Assembly (NCBI GenBank): GCA_017847725.1
Contig: JAGAXW010000006.1
Coordinates: 26,842 to 90,841 of the forward strand
DNA length: 64,000 nucleotides
Source of the DNA: Prevotella sp.
Lineage (GTDB): Bacteria; Bacteroidota; Bacteroidia; Bacteroidales; Bacteroidaceae
Direction of reading: 5' to 3'
The notes under the pieces were generated by a model. The model saw only the letters and a list, made by a program, of their open reading frames with translations, had not been told where the DNA came from and made no database searches. Shown here piece by piece: positions 50,343-59,667 of this stretch. The position numbers and the translations under genes were made by a program. Each line of letters starts with the position of its first letter. Within the stretch, counting starts at the first letter, position 1.

Positions 50343-51713
50343 ATGGAAATATTTCTGATCAGAGTATTACAGTTCATACTGGCCATCTCGCTGCTGGTAC
50401 TTCTCCACGAGGGCGGCCACTTCTTCTTCGCCAAGCTCTTTGGCGTCAAGGTCGAGAAGTTCTACATCTTCTTCGACTACAAGTTCAGCCTCTTCAAGTT
50501 CAAGCCCAAGAAGAGCGACACGGAATACGGCATCGGCTGGATACCGCTGGGCGGCTACTGCAAGATAGCGGGCATGATAGACGAGAGCTTCGACACGGAG
50601 CAGATGAAAAAGCCGGCACAGCCGTGGGAGTTTCGCACCAAGCCGGCCTGGCAGCGACTGCTCATCATGATAGGCGGCGTACTGGTCAACTTCCTGCTGG
50701 CTCTGTTCATCTACTCGATGATTCTCTTCTACTGGGGCGACACCTACATCCCCGTGCGCGACATGTCGCACGGCATGAAGTTCAACCAGGAGGCCAAGGC
50801 CTACGGATTCCGCGACGGTGACATACTGATAGGTACGGAGAAGCGCGCCTTCAAGGACTTCTCGGCCGACCTCTACCGCGACATCTCGGAGGCCCGCCGC
50901 GTAGACATCGTGCGCGACGGCAAGCCCATGAGCATCGCACTGCCCGGCGACATCAACCTGCTGGGCATGCTCAAGAGCGACCCCGCCTTTGTGCGCCCGC
51001 TGCTGCCCGCACAGGTGGACAGCGTAATGCCCGGCACACCTGCCGCCCACATCGGCATGAAGGCGGGCGACCGCATCATGGCACTCAACGGAAAGCCCGT
51101 AGACTCCTATAACGAGTTCATAGACCTGCTGGGCCGGCGCGCCGACATGATGGCCACAGCCACCACGAGCGCCGACAGCATGAAGGCACGCACCGTCACA
51201 CTGGTTTACGGCAATGACAACCGCACCGACACCGTCACCACCCAGCTGACGGCCGACCTGAAGCTGGGCTTCACCGTCAAGAGCATCGCAGGGCTCTACA
51301 AGCCTGTCAACATAGCGTATGGACTGATGGAGAGCATACCCGCCGGTGTCAAGTACGGAATGGGCGTGCTGGCATCCTACGTTGACGACCTGAAGTACGT
51401 ATTCTCGGCAGAGGGAGCCAAGTCGCTGGGTGGCTTCGGAGCCATCGGCAGCCTGTTCCCGCCCACGTGGGACTGGTATATGTTCTGGAAGATGACAGCC
51501 TTCCTCAGCATCATCCTCGCCTTCATGAACATACTGCCCATCCCCGCCCTCGACGGCGGCCACGTGCTGTTCCTGCTCTACGAGATGATAACGAGGCGCA
51601 AGCCCTCAGAGGAGTTTATGATCCGCGCCGAATACGTAGGCTTCGGCATCCTGATACTCCTCATGGTCGTGGCCAACCTCAACGACATCCTCAGAGCGAT
51701 AGGATATCTATAA
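50343..51713 (+). CDS. rseP: RseP-type intramembrane site-2 zinc metalloprotease
   Basis: 456 residues. The zinc motif HEGGH sits in the first membrane helix (LLVLLHEGGHFFFAKLFGVKVEKF). A PDZ domain lies around 215-275 (PGTPAAHIGMKAGDRIMALNGKPV), and the third zinc ligand motif is NILPIPALDGGHVLF. It cleaves anti-sigma factors or remnant signal peptides in the inner membrane. Last gene of the murA-rimM-dxr-rseP run. Confidence 0.95.
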   Translation: MEIFLIRVLQFILAISLLVLLHEGGHFFFAKLFGVKVEKFYIFFDYKFSLFKFKPKKSDTEYGIGWIPLGGYCKIAGMIDESFDTEQMKKPAQPWEFRTKPAWQRLLIMIGGVLVNFLLALFIYSMILFYWGDTYIPVRDMSHGMKFNQEAKAYGFRDGDILIGTEKRAFKDFSADLYRDISEARRVDIVRDGKPMSIALPGDINLLGMLKSDPAFVRPLLPAQVDSVMPGTPAAHIGMKAGDRIMALNGKPVDSYNEFIDLLGRRADMMATATTSADSMKARTVTLVYGNDNRTDTVTTQLTADLKLGFTVKSIAGLYKPVNIAYGLMESIPAGVKYGMGVLASYVDDLKYVFSAEGAKSLGGFGAIGSLFPPTWDWYMFWKMTAFLSIILAFMNILPIPALDGGHVLFLLYEMITRRKPSEEFMIRAEYVGFGILILLMVVANLNDILRAIGYL

Positions 51714-51728
51714 GCGAAAAGAAAAGTA

Positions 51729-52085
51729 TTACTTACCGATATACTTGGCGATAGCCTCCAGACAGGCGACGGCACTGACGGGCTTGGAGACAAACTCGTT
51801 GCAGCCGGCCTCTCTGGCATGGATACGGTCGTTGTCGAAGGCATTGGCCGTCAGCGCAATGATGGGCAGGTCGGGCAGCTGCTTGCGAATCTGGCGCGTG
51901 GCCTCCAGCCCGTCCATGACAGGCATGCGCAGGTCCATCAGCACCAGGTCGGGATGCTCGGCGAGCGCCTTTTCCACAGCGTCCTTCCCATTGACAGCTC
52001 GGAAGAACTCGTAGTTTTGCTTTAGGATATAAGACATCAGCAGATAGTTACTGTCATTGTCTTCGGCAACAAGTATTTTTTTCAT
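51729..52085 (-). CDS. Single-domain response regulator (receiver)
   Basis: 118 residues, receiver only. Acidic pocket ILVAEDND, phosphoacceptor Asp 51 in LVLMDLRMP, Thr in IALTANAF and Lys in FVSKPVS are all present. It has no output domain, so it likely acts by protein contact or in a phosphorelay, similar to receivers split from hybrid kinases. No kinase gene is adjacent. Convergent with rseP. Confidence 0.92.
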   Translation of the reverse strand: MKKILVAEDNDSNYLLMSYILKQNYEFFRAVNGKDAVEKALAEHPDLVLMDLRMPVMDGLEATRQIRKQLPDLPIIALTANAFDNDRIHAREAGCNEFVSKPVSAVACLEAIAKYIGK

Positions 52086-52203
52086 AATGGTTTTAGTATT
52101 ATTTTCGATTAAAGCACCACAAAAGTAACGCTTTTCTGCGAAAATCTTTGCGCTTCTCGTACTTTTTAACTAATTTTGCATCGAAATGTGTACTGACAGC
52201 AAC

Positions 52204-53160
52204 ATGACTGTAGCAGACTATATCCGACAAGACTCCGGCGAGCGGCGCTTCTCCTTTGAGGTGCTGCCTCCCCTGAAGGGCAACGGAACGGAGGGACTGT
52301 TCGCAACGATTGACAAACTCGTGGAGTTCGACCCCGCGTTTATCAACATCACGACACACCACTCTGAATACGTCTACCGCGAACTGGACAACGGCCAGTT
52401 CGAGCGGCTGCGCATCCGTCGCCGGCCAGGCACCATCGCCATAGCCAGCGCCATCAAACAGCGCTACGACATCCCCGTGGAGCCGCACGTCATCTGCAGC
52501 GGGCGCACCATCGAGGAGATAGAGTATGAACTGCTGGACCTGCAGTTTCTGGGCATCCGCAACCTGATGCTGCTGCGCGGCGACAAGGCTAAGGACGACA
52601 GCCGCTTCGTGCCCACGCCGGGCGGCCACGCCCACACCACCGACCTGATTCGCCAGGTGGTGCGCTTCAACGAGGGCTACTTTTCCGACGGCTCCCCCAT
52701 CAAGCATCCCGGACCTAAGTTCGACTTTGGCGTGGCCTGCTATCCGGAGAAGCACGAGGAGGCGCCCAACCTGGAACGCGACATGGAGTATCTGAAGCAG
52801 AAGCAGGACCTCGGAGCGCAGTATGCCGTGACACAACTGTTTTTCGACAACGAGAAATATTTCAGCTTCGTGGAACAGGCACGCCGAATGGGCATCACCA
52901 TCCCCATCGTGCCCGGCATCAAACCGATGGCCAAGCTCTCGCAGCTCACCGTCGTGCCCAAGACGTTCCACTGCGACATCCCCGAGGCGCTGGCCAAAGA
53001 GATTGTCAAGTGCAAGACCGACGAGCAAGCCCGCCAGCTGGGCATCGAGTGGACCACCCAGCAGTGTCGACAACTCTATCAGCGAGGCGTGAAGAACATC
53101 CACTTCTATACCGTCTCGGCCGTCGACTCCGTGGCTGAGATTGCCAGAAGACTATTATAA
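52204..53160 (+). CDS. metF: 5,10-methylenetetrahydrofolate reductase
   Basis: FAD enzyme providing methyl-THF for methionine synthesis; about 318 residues. N-terminal RRFSFEVLPPLKGNGTEGLF and FINITTHHSEY are family motifs, with LMLLRGDKAKDDSRF and FGVACYPEKHEEAPN. The ATG at 52204 (MTVADYIRQ) is preferred: the -7 box TAATTTTG (52171-52178) puts the transcript start near 52184, leaving a short leader. An upstream in-frame ATG at 52186 remains possible. Confidence 0.93.
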   Translation: MTVADYIRQDSGERRFSFEVLPPLKGNGTEGLFATIDKLVEFDPAFINITTHHSEYVYRELDNGQFERLRIRRRPGTIAIASAIKQRYDIPVEPHVICSGRTIEEIEYELLDLQFLGIRNLMLLRGDKAKDDSRFVPTPGGHAHTTDLIRQVVRFNEGYFSDGSPIKHPGPKFDFGVACYPEKHEEAPNLERDMEYLKQKQDLGAQYAVTQLFFDNEKYFSFVEQARRMGITIPIVPGIKPMAKLSQLTVVPKTFHCDIPEALAKEIVKCKTDEQARQLGIEWTTQQCRQLYQRGVKNIHFYTVSAVDSVAEIARRLL

Positions 53161-53166
53161 CACGAT

Positions 53167-54276
53167 ATGGCATTTGAGCAGGTAATAGGACAACAGGAAG
53201 CACAGCAGCGACTGACGCAGCTGGTAAGCGAGGGGCGACTGCCCCACGCCCTGATGCTGTGCGGACCTGCCGGATGCGGCAAGAAAGCACTGGCGATGGG
53301 ACTGGCAGCACTGTTGCTGAACAGAACGGCCAACGACGCCGCCATGCTGGCCAAGTGGGAGCACCCCGACCTGCACTTCACCTATCCCACCATCAAGCTG
53401 CCCTCCATGGGCAGCGACCACAAGCCCGTCAGCGACGACTTTGCCAGCGAGTGGCATGAGCTCATCAGCATCAGTGCCTACTTCACCATGACGGAGTGGC
53501 TCGAGCAGATGGGGGGCGAGAACCAGCAGGCCATCATCACCGCCGGCGAGAGCGACGCCCTGATACGCAAGCTCTCGATGAAGTCGAGCCAGGGCGGCTA
53601 CAAGGTGAGCATCGTCTGGCTGCCGGAGCGCATGAACATCGAGTGCGCCAACAAGATACTGAAACTACTGGAAGAGCCTCCTAAGCAGACCGTGTTCATC
53701 ATGGTGAGCGAAGAGCCCGAGCGACTGCTCGAGACCATCCGCAGCCGCGTGCAGCGCATCGACATCCGCCGCATCGCCGATGCCGACATTGACAACGCCC
53801 TGCAGCAGAAGAGAGGGATACAACCTGAGATAGCACACCGCATCACGCGCATGGCCAACGGCAACTGGCTGAAGGCCACAGAGATGCTGATGGCCGACTC
53901 GGAGAACGAGCAGTTTCTGGACCTCTTCCAGCAACTGATGCGTCTGGCGTATATGCGCAAGGTCAGAGACCTCAAGAGATGGAGCGAGCAGATGGCTTCG
54001 CTGGGGCGCGAACGTCAGAAACGCTTCCTCAACTACTTTCTGCGGCTGGTGCGCGAGAACTTTATGTACAACTTCCATCAGGAGGAGCTCTGCTACATGA
54101 CACAGCGCGAAGAGGACTTCGCGCGCAACTTCGCACGCTTCATCAACGAGGCCAATGTGCTGCCCATCACCGACCTGGTGACGCGCGCCATCCGCGACAT
54201 CGGACAGAACGCCAACGCCAAAATCGTGTTCTTCGACATGGCCATGCAAATGATTGTACTACTCATACAGAAATAA
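53167..54276 (+). CDS. holB: DNA polymerase III delta-prime subunit
   Basis: Clamp-loader subunit, 369 residues. MAFEQVIGQQEAQQRLTQLV is the classical opening, then a P-loop-like CGPAGCGKKALAMGLAAL and SIVWLPERMNIECANKILKLLEEPPKQTVFIMVSEEPERLLETIRSRVQ (the SRC-type sensor region). It lies 6 bp after metF and 15 bp before the RicT-like gene. Confidence 0.93.
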   Translation: MAFEQVIGQQEAQQRLTQLVSEGRLPHALMLCGPAGCGKKALAMGLAALLLNRTANDAAMLAKWEHPDLHFTYPTIKLPSMGSDHKPVSDDFASEWHELISISAYFTMTEWLEQMGGENQQAIITAGESDALIRKLSMKSSQGGYKVSIVWLPERMNIECANKILKLLEEPPKQTVFIMVSEEPERLLETIRSRVQRIDIRRIADADIDNALQQKRGIQPEIAHRITRMANGNWLKATEMLMADSENEQFLDLFQQLMRLAYMRKVRDLKRWSEQMASLGRERQKRFLNYFLRLVRENFMYNFHQEELCYMTQREEDFARNFARFINEANVLPITDLVTRAIRDIGQNANAKIVFFDMAMQMIVLLIQK

Positions 54277-54291
54277 CCACCTACAAAGAAT

Positions 54292-55416
54292 ATGAACAAC
54301 GAACACCCCATAAAGACCGGCTGCGGCCGCGGACTCTGCAAGAACGCCATAGGCCGACAGGACCGACAGCTGAACACCTACGACTGGCTGGCCGACGTGC
54401 CCGGCAACGTAGACACCACCGACCTGGTGGAAGTGCAGTTCAAGCACACCCGCAAAGGCTACTACCACAATGTCAACAAGTTGGAACTGAAGAAGGGCGA
54501 CATCGTGGCTGTCGAAGCCAACCCGGGGCACGACATCGGCGTGGTGACGCTGACGGGAAGACTGGCTGCCATACAGCTGAAGAAAGCCAACCTGAAGAGC
54601 AGTGACGACATCAAGCGCGTCTACCGTATCGCACGTCCTGTAGACATGGAGAAATTCGAAGAGGCTAAGTCGCGCGAGCATGCCACGATGATAGAGAGCC
54701 GCCAGATTGCCAAAGGACTGGGACTGAAGATGAAGATTGGCGACGTGGAGTATCAGGGGGACTGCAACAAGGCCATCTTCTACTATATCGCCGACGAGCG
54801 CGTCGACTTCCGACAGCTCATCAAAGACCTGGCAGCTACCTTCCACGTGCGCATCGAGATGAAGCAGATTGGCGCCCGACAGGAAGCAGGCCTCATCGGC
54901 GGAACAGGCCCCTGCGGACGTGAACTGTGCTGCGCCACATGGATGAAGAACTTCGTATCCGTGGGTACGGCAGCTGCACGCTTCCAGGACATCTCGCTCA
55001 ACCCCCAGAAGCTGGCCGGCATGTGCGCCAAACTGAAATGCTGCCTGAACTACGAGGTCGACGACTACGTAGAGGCGGGGCGCAAGCTGCCCTCCAAGGA
55101 CATCGTGCTGCAGACGCTCGACAACGACTACCACTACTTCAAGGCCGACATCCTGGCAGGGCTCATCACCTACTCTACCGACAAGAACCTGGCAGCCAAC
55201 CTGGAGACCATCACGGCAGAACGTGCCAAAAGAATCGTAGAGATGAACCGCCACGGCGAAAAGCCCATATCACTGCAGGAAGACGGCGACACGAAAGCTC
55301 CTGACGGACCCATCGACCTGGCTACACAGGAGAACATCAACCGATTCGACCGCGCCAAGAAGAAAAAGAAAAAGAAGCCTCGCAAGCCCGGGCAGCCCAA
55401 AGATGACAAACAATAA
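54292..55416 (+). CDS. ricT: PSP1-domain protein, RicT/YaaT-like
   Basis: 374 residues. The PSP1 core includes LKKGDIVAVEANPGHDIGVVTLTG and YYIADERVDFRQLIKDLAATFHVRIEMKQIGARQEAGLIGG. The cysteine pairs CGRELCC and CAKLKCC can ligate an iron-sulfur cluster as in RicT of the RicAFT complex, which acts on RNA turnover in Bacillus. The tail is a Lys-rich run (KKKKKKKPRKPGQPK), typical of Bacteroidetes versions. The Bacillus function is not proven here. It overlaps gldH by 14 bp. Confidence 0.85.
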   Translation: MNNEHPIKTGCGRGLCKNAIGRQDRQLNTYDWLADVPGNVDTTDLVEVQFKHTRKGYYHNVNKLELKKGDIVAVEANPGHDIGVVTLTGRLAAIQLKKANLKSSDDIKRVYRIARPVDMEKFEEAKSREHATMIESRQIAKGLGLKMKIGDVEYQGDCNKAIFYYIADERVDFRQLIKDLAATFHVRIEMKQIGARQEAGLIGGTGPCGRELCCATWMKNFVSVGTAAARFQDISLNPQKLAGMCAKLKCCLNYEVDDYVEAGRKLPSKDIVLQTLDNDYHYFKADILAGLITYSTDKNLAANLETITAERAKRIVEMNRHGEKPISLQEDGDTKAPDGPIDLATQENINRFDRAKKKKKKKPRKPGQPKDDKQ

Positions 55417-55906
55417 GTATACCTTATTATATATTATAGCAGTCATGCTGCTGCTGACAGCCTGCGACGGGCAGACTGTCTACAACCATTATGAGCACAC
55501 GCTCCTAAGCGGCTGGGAGCGCAACGACACGCTGACATTCTGTGTGCCCGGCATGGAGGGCGGCGGCAGCTATGCCGAGGACATCGGAGTATGCATCAAT
55601 GGCAAATACCCCTTCAGAGACATCTGTCTCGTCATAGAGCAGACCATATTCCCCTCACAGACCGTCTATCTCGACACCCTGGACTGCAGCCTCATCGACA
55701 AGCAGGGGCATGCCATCGGCCAGGGCATCAGCCAATACCAATACCTGTTCCCACTACGCAGGCTGCAACTTGAAAAGGGCGACTCACTGCGCATTGCCAT
55801 CCGCCACGACATGAAACGTGAAATCCTGCCCGGCATCGCCAACATCGGCGTCAAGCTGTCTAAGAGCGCTGCATATGGCGACTGGCATCCAGCCGCAGGA
55901 AAATAA
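55403..55906 (+). CDS. gldH: GldH gliding motility/secretion-associated lipoprotein
   Basis: 167 residues. The N-terminus YIIAVMLLLTACDGQTVYNHYEHTL has a lipobox LLTAC. The rest (SGWERNDTLTFCVPG, FRDICLVIEQTIFPSQTVYLDTLDC) is the GldH family pattern. In Flavobacterium gldH is needed for gliding; Prevotella-like relatives keep it next to the RicT gene. Its last 47 bp overlap the 3' end of rodA on the other strand. Confidence 0.9.
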   Translation: MTNNKYTLLYIIAVMLLLTACDGQTVYNHYEHTLLSGWERNDTLTFCVPGMEGGGSYAEDIGVCINGKYPFRDICLVIEQTIFPSQTVYLDTLDCSLIDKQGHAIGQGISQYQYLFPLRRLQLEKGDSLRIAIRHDMKREILPGIANIGVKLSKSAAYGDWHPAAGK

Positions 55907-57320
55907 ATAGAAGGATGGTAAAGCCCCACAGCGACGAACCGCCGTAGCTGAAGAAAGGCAGCGGGATGCCGATGACGGGCGTGAGCCCCAGCACCATTCC
56001 AACGTTGATGAAGACGTGGAAAAGGAAAATGCTCAGCACACAATAACCATAGACACGCCCAAAGCGGAACGGCTGGCGCTCCGAAAGGTGGATAAGTCGC
56101 AGGATGAGTGCGAGGAATAAGAGCAGTACGCCCGCAGAACCCAAAAAGCCCTCTTCCTCACCGACGGTACAGAAGATAAAGTCGGTATCCTGTTCGGGCA
56201 CGAACTTCAGCTTGGTCTGGGTACCGTTGAGGAAGCCCTTGCCCTCCAAGCCGCCAGAGCCGATGGCTATCTCACTCTGATGCACATTGTAGCCAGCACC
56301 ACGCAAGTCTTCGTCGAGGCCAAGCAGCACATTGATGCGCGAGCGCTGGTGCGGCTCCATCACATTCTGCATGATAAAGTCGGCTCCATAGTAGAACGTG
56401 GCCGATCCTATGGCAAAGAGGGCAATGAAATAGTAGTTGTTCAGGCGTGTTCGCAGTCCCTCGACCAACAAACAGCCTATCATGGCGACCACCAGTCCTG
56501 TCTGGATATAGACGATATTGAAGGGCACCTTCAGCAAAGGCAGCGACAACAGGGTGACGACCACGCTGGCCGCCAGCAGTCGCCAGGCCATGCGCCGGTT
56601 GCAGTAGACCCACACCATGCCGATGGAGAAAAGCTGTATGAGCAGCATGACAGCGAACTTGCCCACAGAGGTACCGCTGTTTCCCATAAACACCTCGGCA
56701 TAGCGAATTCCTACCACAAAGTAAACCACCATAGCAACGCCAGTGAAGAGAATGCTGCCAGGCATCCCTTCGCGATAGAACATGAGGAAGAACGACAGGT
56801 AGACCAAGGCCGACCCCGTCTCGCGCTGCAGCACGATGCACAGCATGGGGAGCAGGATGATGACCAGTGTGGCGGCAAAATGCTTCCACTGGTTGATGTT
56901 ATAGCCATAGGCCGACATGAACTTGGCGAGTGCCAGGGCCGTGGCAAACTTGGCAAACTCCGCAGGTTGGAGGCGCAGCGGTCCCAGTACGAGCCACGAC
57001 CGTGAGCCCTTGATGCTATGCGGATTGAAAATCGTGACAAACAGCAACAGCAGCAACAGCCCATAGACGATATAGGCAAAGGTATCGTAGAAGCGGTCGT
57101 CGAGCATGACGATGACGAATCCCAGCACGATACTGGTGACTATCCAGATAATCTGCATGCCCGAGCGTGTCGAGAGACTGAAGATGTCGGTCTCGCCATA
57201 GGAGTAGCTGGCTCCGCAGACACTAATCCACCCAAAGGTGAGCAGGGCGACATATATCAGTATCGTCCACCAGTCGAGTGAGCGCAACACGCCTTTCTGT
57301 CTACCTGTCTGCTGTTCCAT
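55860..57320 (-). CDS. rodA: RodA, SEDS-family peptidoglycan polymerase
   Basis: 486 residues with ten membrane helices. The SEDS signature is visible: ARMNVLLG-like INVLLGLDEDLRGAGYNVHQSEIAIGSGGLEGKGFLNG and the C-terminal GIPLPFFSYGGSSLWG. It polymerises glycan strands for cell elongation with PBP2. Its start overlaps the mrdA stop by 20 bp. It is the last gene of the leftward elongation operon. Confidence 0.95.
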   Translation of the reverse strand: MEQQTGRQKGVLRSLDWWTILIYVALLTFGWISVCGASYSYGETDIFSLSTRSGMQIIWIVTSIVLGFVIVMLDDRFYDTFAYIVYGLLLLLLFVTIFNPHSIKGSRSWLVLGPLRLQPAEFAKFATALALAKFMSAYGYNINQWKHFAATLVIILLPMLCIVLQRETGSALVYLSFFLMFYREGMPGSILFTGVAMVVYFVVGIRYAEVFMGNSGTSVGKFAVMLLIQLFSIGMVWVYCNRRMAWRLLAASVVVTLLSLPLLKVPFNIVYIQTGLVVAMIGCLLVEGLRTRLNNYYFIALFAIGSATFYYGADFIMQNVMEPHQRSRINVLLGLDEDLRGAGYNVHQSEIAIGSGGLEGKGFLNGTQTKLKFVPEQDTDFIFCTVGEEEGFLGSAGVLLLFLALILRLIHLSERQPFRFGRVYGYCVLSIFLFHVFINVGMVLGLTPVIGIPLPFFSYGGSSLWGFTILLFIFLRLDASRHMQRS

Positions 57321-59154
57321 ACGTAATAAACTTATGCTGGATTTGCTCAGCCCGCTTCTCTGAAGCCTCTGAGAGTTTTCCGTGAATATACTGTTCCATT
57401 ATGAGTCCGCCGATGGGTACGCCATAGGTGGCACCCCATCCGCCGTTCTCCACATAGACGGCAACGGCAATCTTGGGATGATCCATCGGGGCGAACCCCA
57501 TAAAGACACTATGGTCGTGGCCACGGTTCTGGGCCGTACCCGTCTTTCCACATGCCACAAAGTCGTATTTAGCCAATTCGTGACAGGTGCCGCCGGTGGC
57601 AGAGGCGCGCATGCCCTGCACAACATAGTCGTAGGACTCGCGGCTGGCCATCGTATAGCGGCGCTTGGTGTACAGGGTGTCGAGCGGTTCTCCTTGGATA
57701 TGCTTTACTACGTGGGGAGTGATAAACCAGCCACGATTGGCAATGGTGGCACCAAGGTTGGCAATCTGCAGCGGGGTAGCATTCACCTCGCCCTGCCCGA
57801 TAGCTATGGAGATGATGGTCAGTCCATTCCACGACTTCTTGTAGGCCTTGTCGTAGAACTCGGCATTGGGAATGAGGCCGCGCTTCTCGCCGGGCAGGTC
57901 GATGCCCAACTTATAGCCGAAGCCCATACTCACCATATAGTCGCGCCAGATGTTCATGGCTTTCTGCACGCTGCCATATTTCGACTTGGCACCTATCATA
58001 TAATAGAGCCCCCAGCAGAAATAGCCGTTGCACGACGTCGACAGGGCGGGCACCAACGGCAGCGGAGAGGCGTGGCCATGGCAGCCGACATGCAATCCCC
58101 TGAAGTTGAAGCCGTGCGCACAAGGATAGGCCGTATGCGTAGGATGGATGATGCCCTCCGTCATAAAGGTCAGGCCCTGGGTGGTCTTGAAGGTGGAGCC
58201 CGGCGGATATTGTCCCATGATGCTGCGATTGAGCAGCGGCTTCCACGCGTTCCTGCTCAGCAGACGATGGCTCTTGGAGCGCTGCCGGCCCACCATCATG
58301 CGGGGGTCGTAGCTGGGCGAGCTGACCATGCAGAGCACCTCGCCCGTCGAGGGTTCTATGGCTACGATGCTGCCTATCTTGCCCTCCATCAGGCGTTCGC
58401 CCAATGCCTGCAGATTGGCGTCTATACCCAGCGTGAGATTCTTGCCGGCTACGGGACGACGGTCGAAGCGGCCGTTCTGATAGCGCCCCTGTACACGCCC
58501 GTGAGCGTCGCGCAGCAAAATCTGCATGCCCTTCTCGCCTCGCAACTGCTTCTCATAGCTGCGCTCCACGCCCAACTTTCCAATATAGTCGCCTGGCTGG
58601 TAGTAGTCGTCGGCCTCGATGTCTGAGGGCGAGACCTCGGCAATGTCGCCCAGGACATGGGCAGCAAAGGGATACTCGTACTGGCGGATGGTGCGGCGCT
58701 GCACATAGATGCCAGGGAACTGGAATATCTTCTCCTGAAAGACGGAATAGTCCTTGTCGGACAGCTGACTCATAAAAAGCTGCTGCGTGAATCGCGAGTA
58801 GCCGGGATTCTTGTTGCGGTCCTTGATGGTAGCCATGCGGCGGTCGAACTCCTGTCGCGTGATGTTGAGCGAAGCACAGAAGTCGAGGGTGTCGAGACGG
58901 TCCTTAGCCTCGTTCATGACTATCATGATATCGTAGGAAGACTGGTTGAACACCAGCAGTTTGCCGTTGCGGTCGGTGATAATGCCGCGCGAGGGGAATT
59001 CTATCTTCTTCAGGAAGGCATTCGAGTCGGCACTCTTCTTATAGTCGTCGCTGGTAATCTGGAGCATGAAGAGACGAATGATATAGACGACCACTATCAG
59101 CGTGGCCACTCCCGCTATGACACGGTGTCGATAGTCTGGCTCTAAATCCATCAT
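57301..59154 (-). CDS. mrdA: Penicillin-binding protein 2 (elongation transpeptidase)
   Basis: 617 residues from MMDLEPDYRHRVIAG at 59154. One membrane helix (VATLIVVVYIIRLFMLQI) is followed by the pedestal domain and the transpeptidase motifs: SxxK in YPPGSTFKTTQGL, SxN in STSCNGYF, KTG in CGKTGTAQNRG. Longer in-frame opening to 59235 lies within mreD and is rejected. Overlaps rodA by 20 bp. Confidence 0.96.
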   Translation of the reverse strand: MMDLEPDYRHRVIAGVATLIVVVYIIRLFMLQITSDDYKKSADSNAFLKKIEFPSRGIITDRNGKLLVFNQSSYDIMIVMNEAKDRLDTLDFCASLNITRQEFDRRMATIKDRNKNPGYSRFTQQLFMSQLSDKDYSVFQEKIFQFPGIYVQRRTIRQYEYPFAAHVLGDIAEVSPSDIEADDYYQPGDYIGKLGVERSYEKQLRGEKGMQILLRDAHGRVQGRYQNGRFDRRPVAGKNLTLGIDANLQALGERLMEGKIGSIVAIEPSTGEVLCMVSSPSYDPRMMVGRQRSKSHRLLSRNAWKPLLNRSIMGQYPPGSTFKTTQGLTFMTEGIIHPTHTAYPCAHGFNFRGLHVGCHGHASPLPLVPALSTSCNGYFCWGLYYMIGAKSKYGSVQKAMNIWRDYMVSMGFGYKLGIDLPGEKRGLIPNAEFYDKAYKKSWNGLTIISIAIGQGEVNATPLQIANLGATIANRGWFITPHVVKHIQGEPLDTLYTKRRYTMASRESYDYVVQGMRASATGGTCHELAKYDFVACGKTGTAQNRGHDHSVFMGFAPMDHPKIAVAVYVENGGWGATYGVPIGGLIMEQYIHGKLSEASEKRAEQIQHKFITYGTADR

Positions 59155-59156
59155 CT

Positions 59157-59660
59157 CTACTTCTTTCCTGCTATCTCGAAAGTAAATATCAGTACCAGCG
59201 TGATGAGGGCGCTCCCACCCACACAGGCCAGCCAATGCAAGACATTGAAGAAGGTAAACATCTCAAGAGAGAAGAACACCACACAATAGAGCAACACCAG
59301 TCCGATGGTGTAGTAGGCGTACTTCTGCACACCGATGGTATGCAGCGAGGGCACCAGGTCGTCGACAGAGTCGCGCGGCACAAACAGCTCGAAGAAATAA
59401 GGCTGCACGGCAGCAATGAGTGTCAGCGAGGCGGCAGCCAGTCCCGGTGTGTTGAAGAACACGTCGATTGCCAGTCCCATGAAGAAGGCCCACAGGAGCA
59501 GCGCCCACTTGGGATAGTTGCGCGGCGTCATGATGATGAAATAGACGTAGAAGAGCGGCGTAGCACAACTGAACAGGTGGATGTGGCCCAGCACCAGTGT
59601 CTGCACCAGTACGAAGGCGATGAACATAAGCGTTCGTTTCAGAATATCGGCTGTTGTCAT
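59157..59660 (-). CDS. mreD: Rod shape-determining protein MreD
   Basis: 167 residues with five to six hydrophobic helices (LMFIAFVLVQTLVLGHI, LLWAFFMGLAIDVFFNTPGLAAASLTLIAA, YAYYTIGLVLLYCVVFF). Position between mreC and PBP2 plus the FFNTPGLAAA block identifies MreD, which links MreC to the elongasome in the inner membrane. Confidence 0.9.
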   Translation of the reverse strand: MTTADILKRTLMFIAFVLVQTLVLGHIHLFSCATPLFYVYFIIMTPRNYPKWALLLWAFFMGLAIDVFFNTPGLAAASLTLIAAVQPYFFELFVPRDSVDDLVPSLHTIGVQKYAYYTIGLVLLYCVVFFSLEMFTFFNVLHWLACVGGSALITLVLIFTFEIAGKK

Positions 59661-59667
59661 AGTCGGG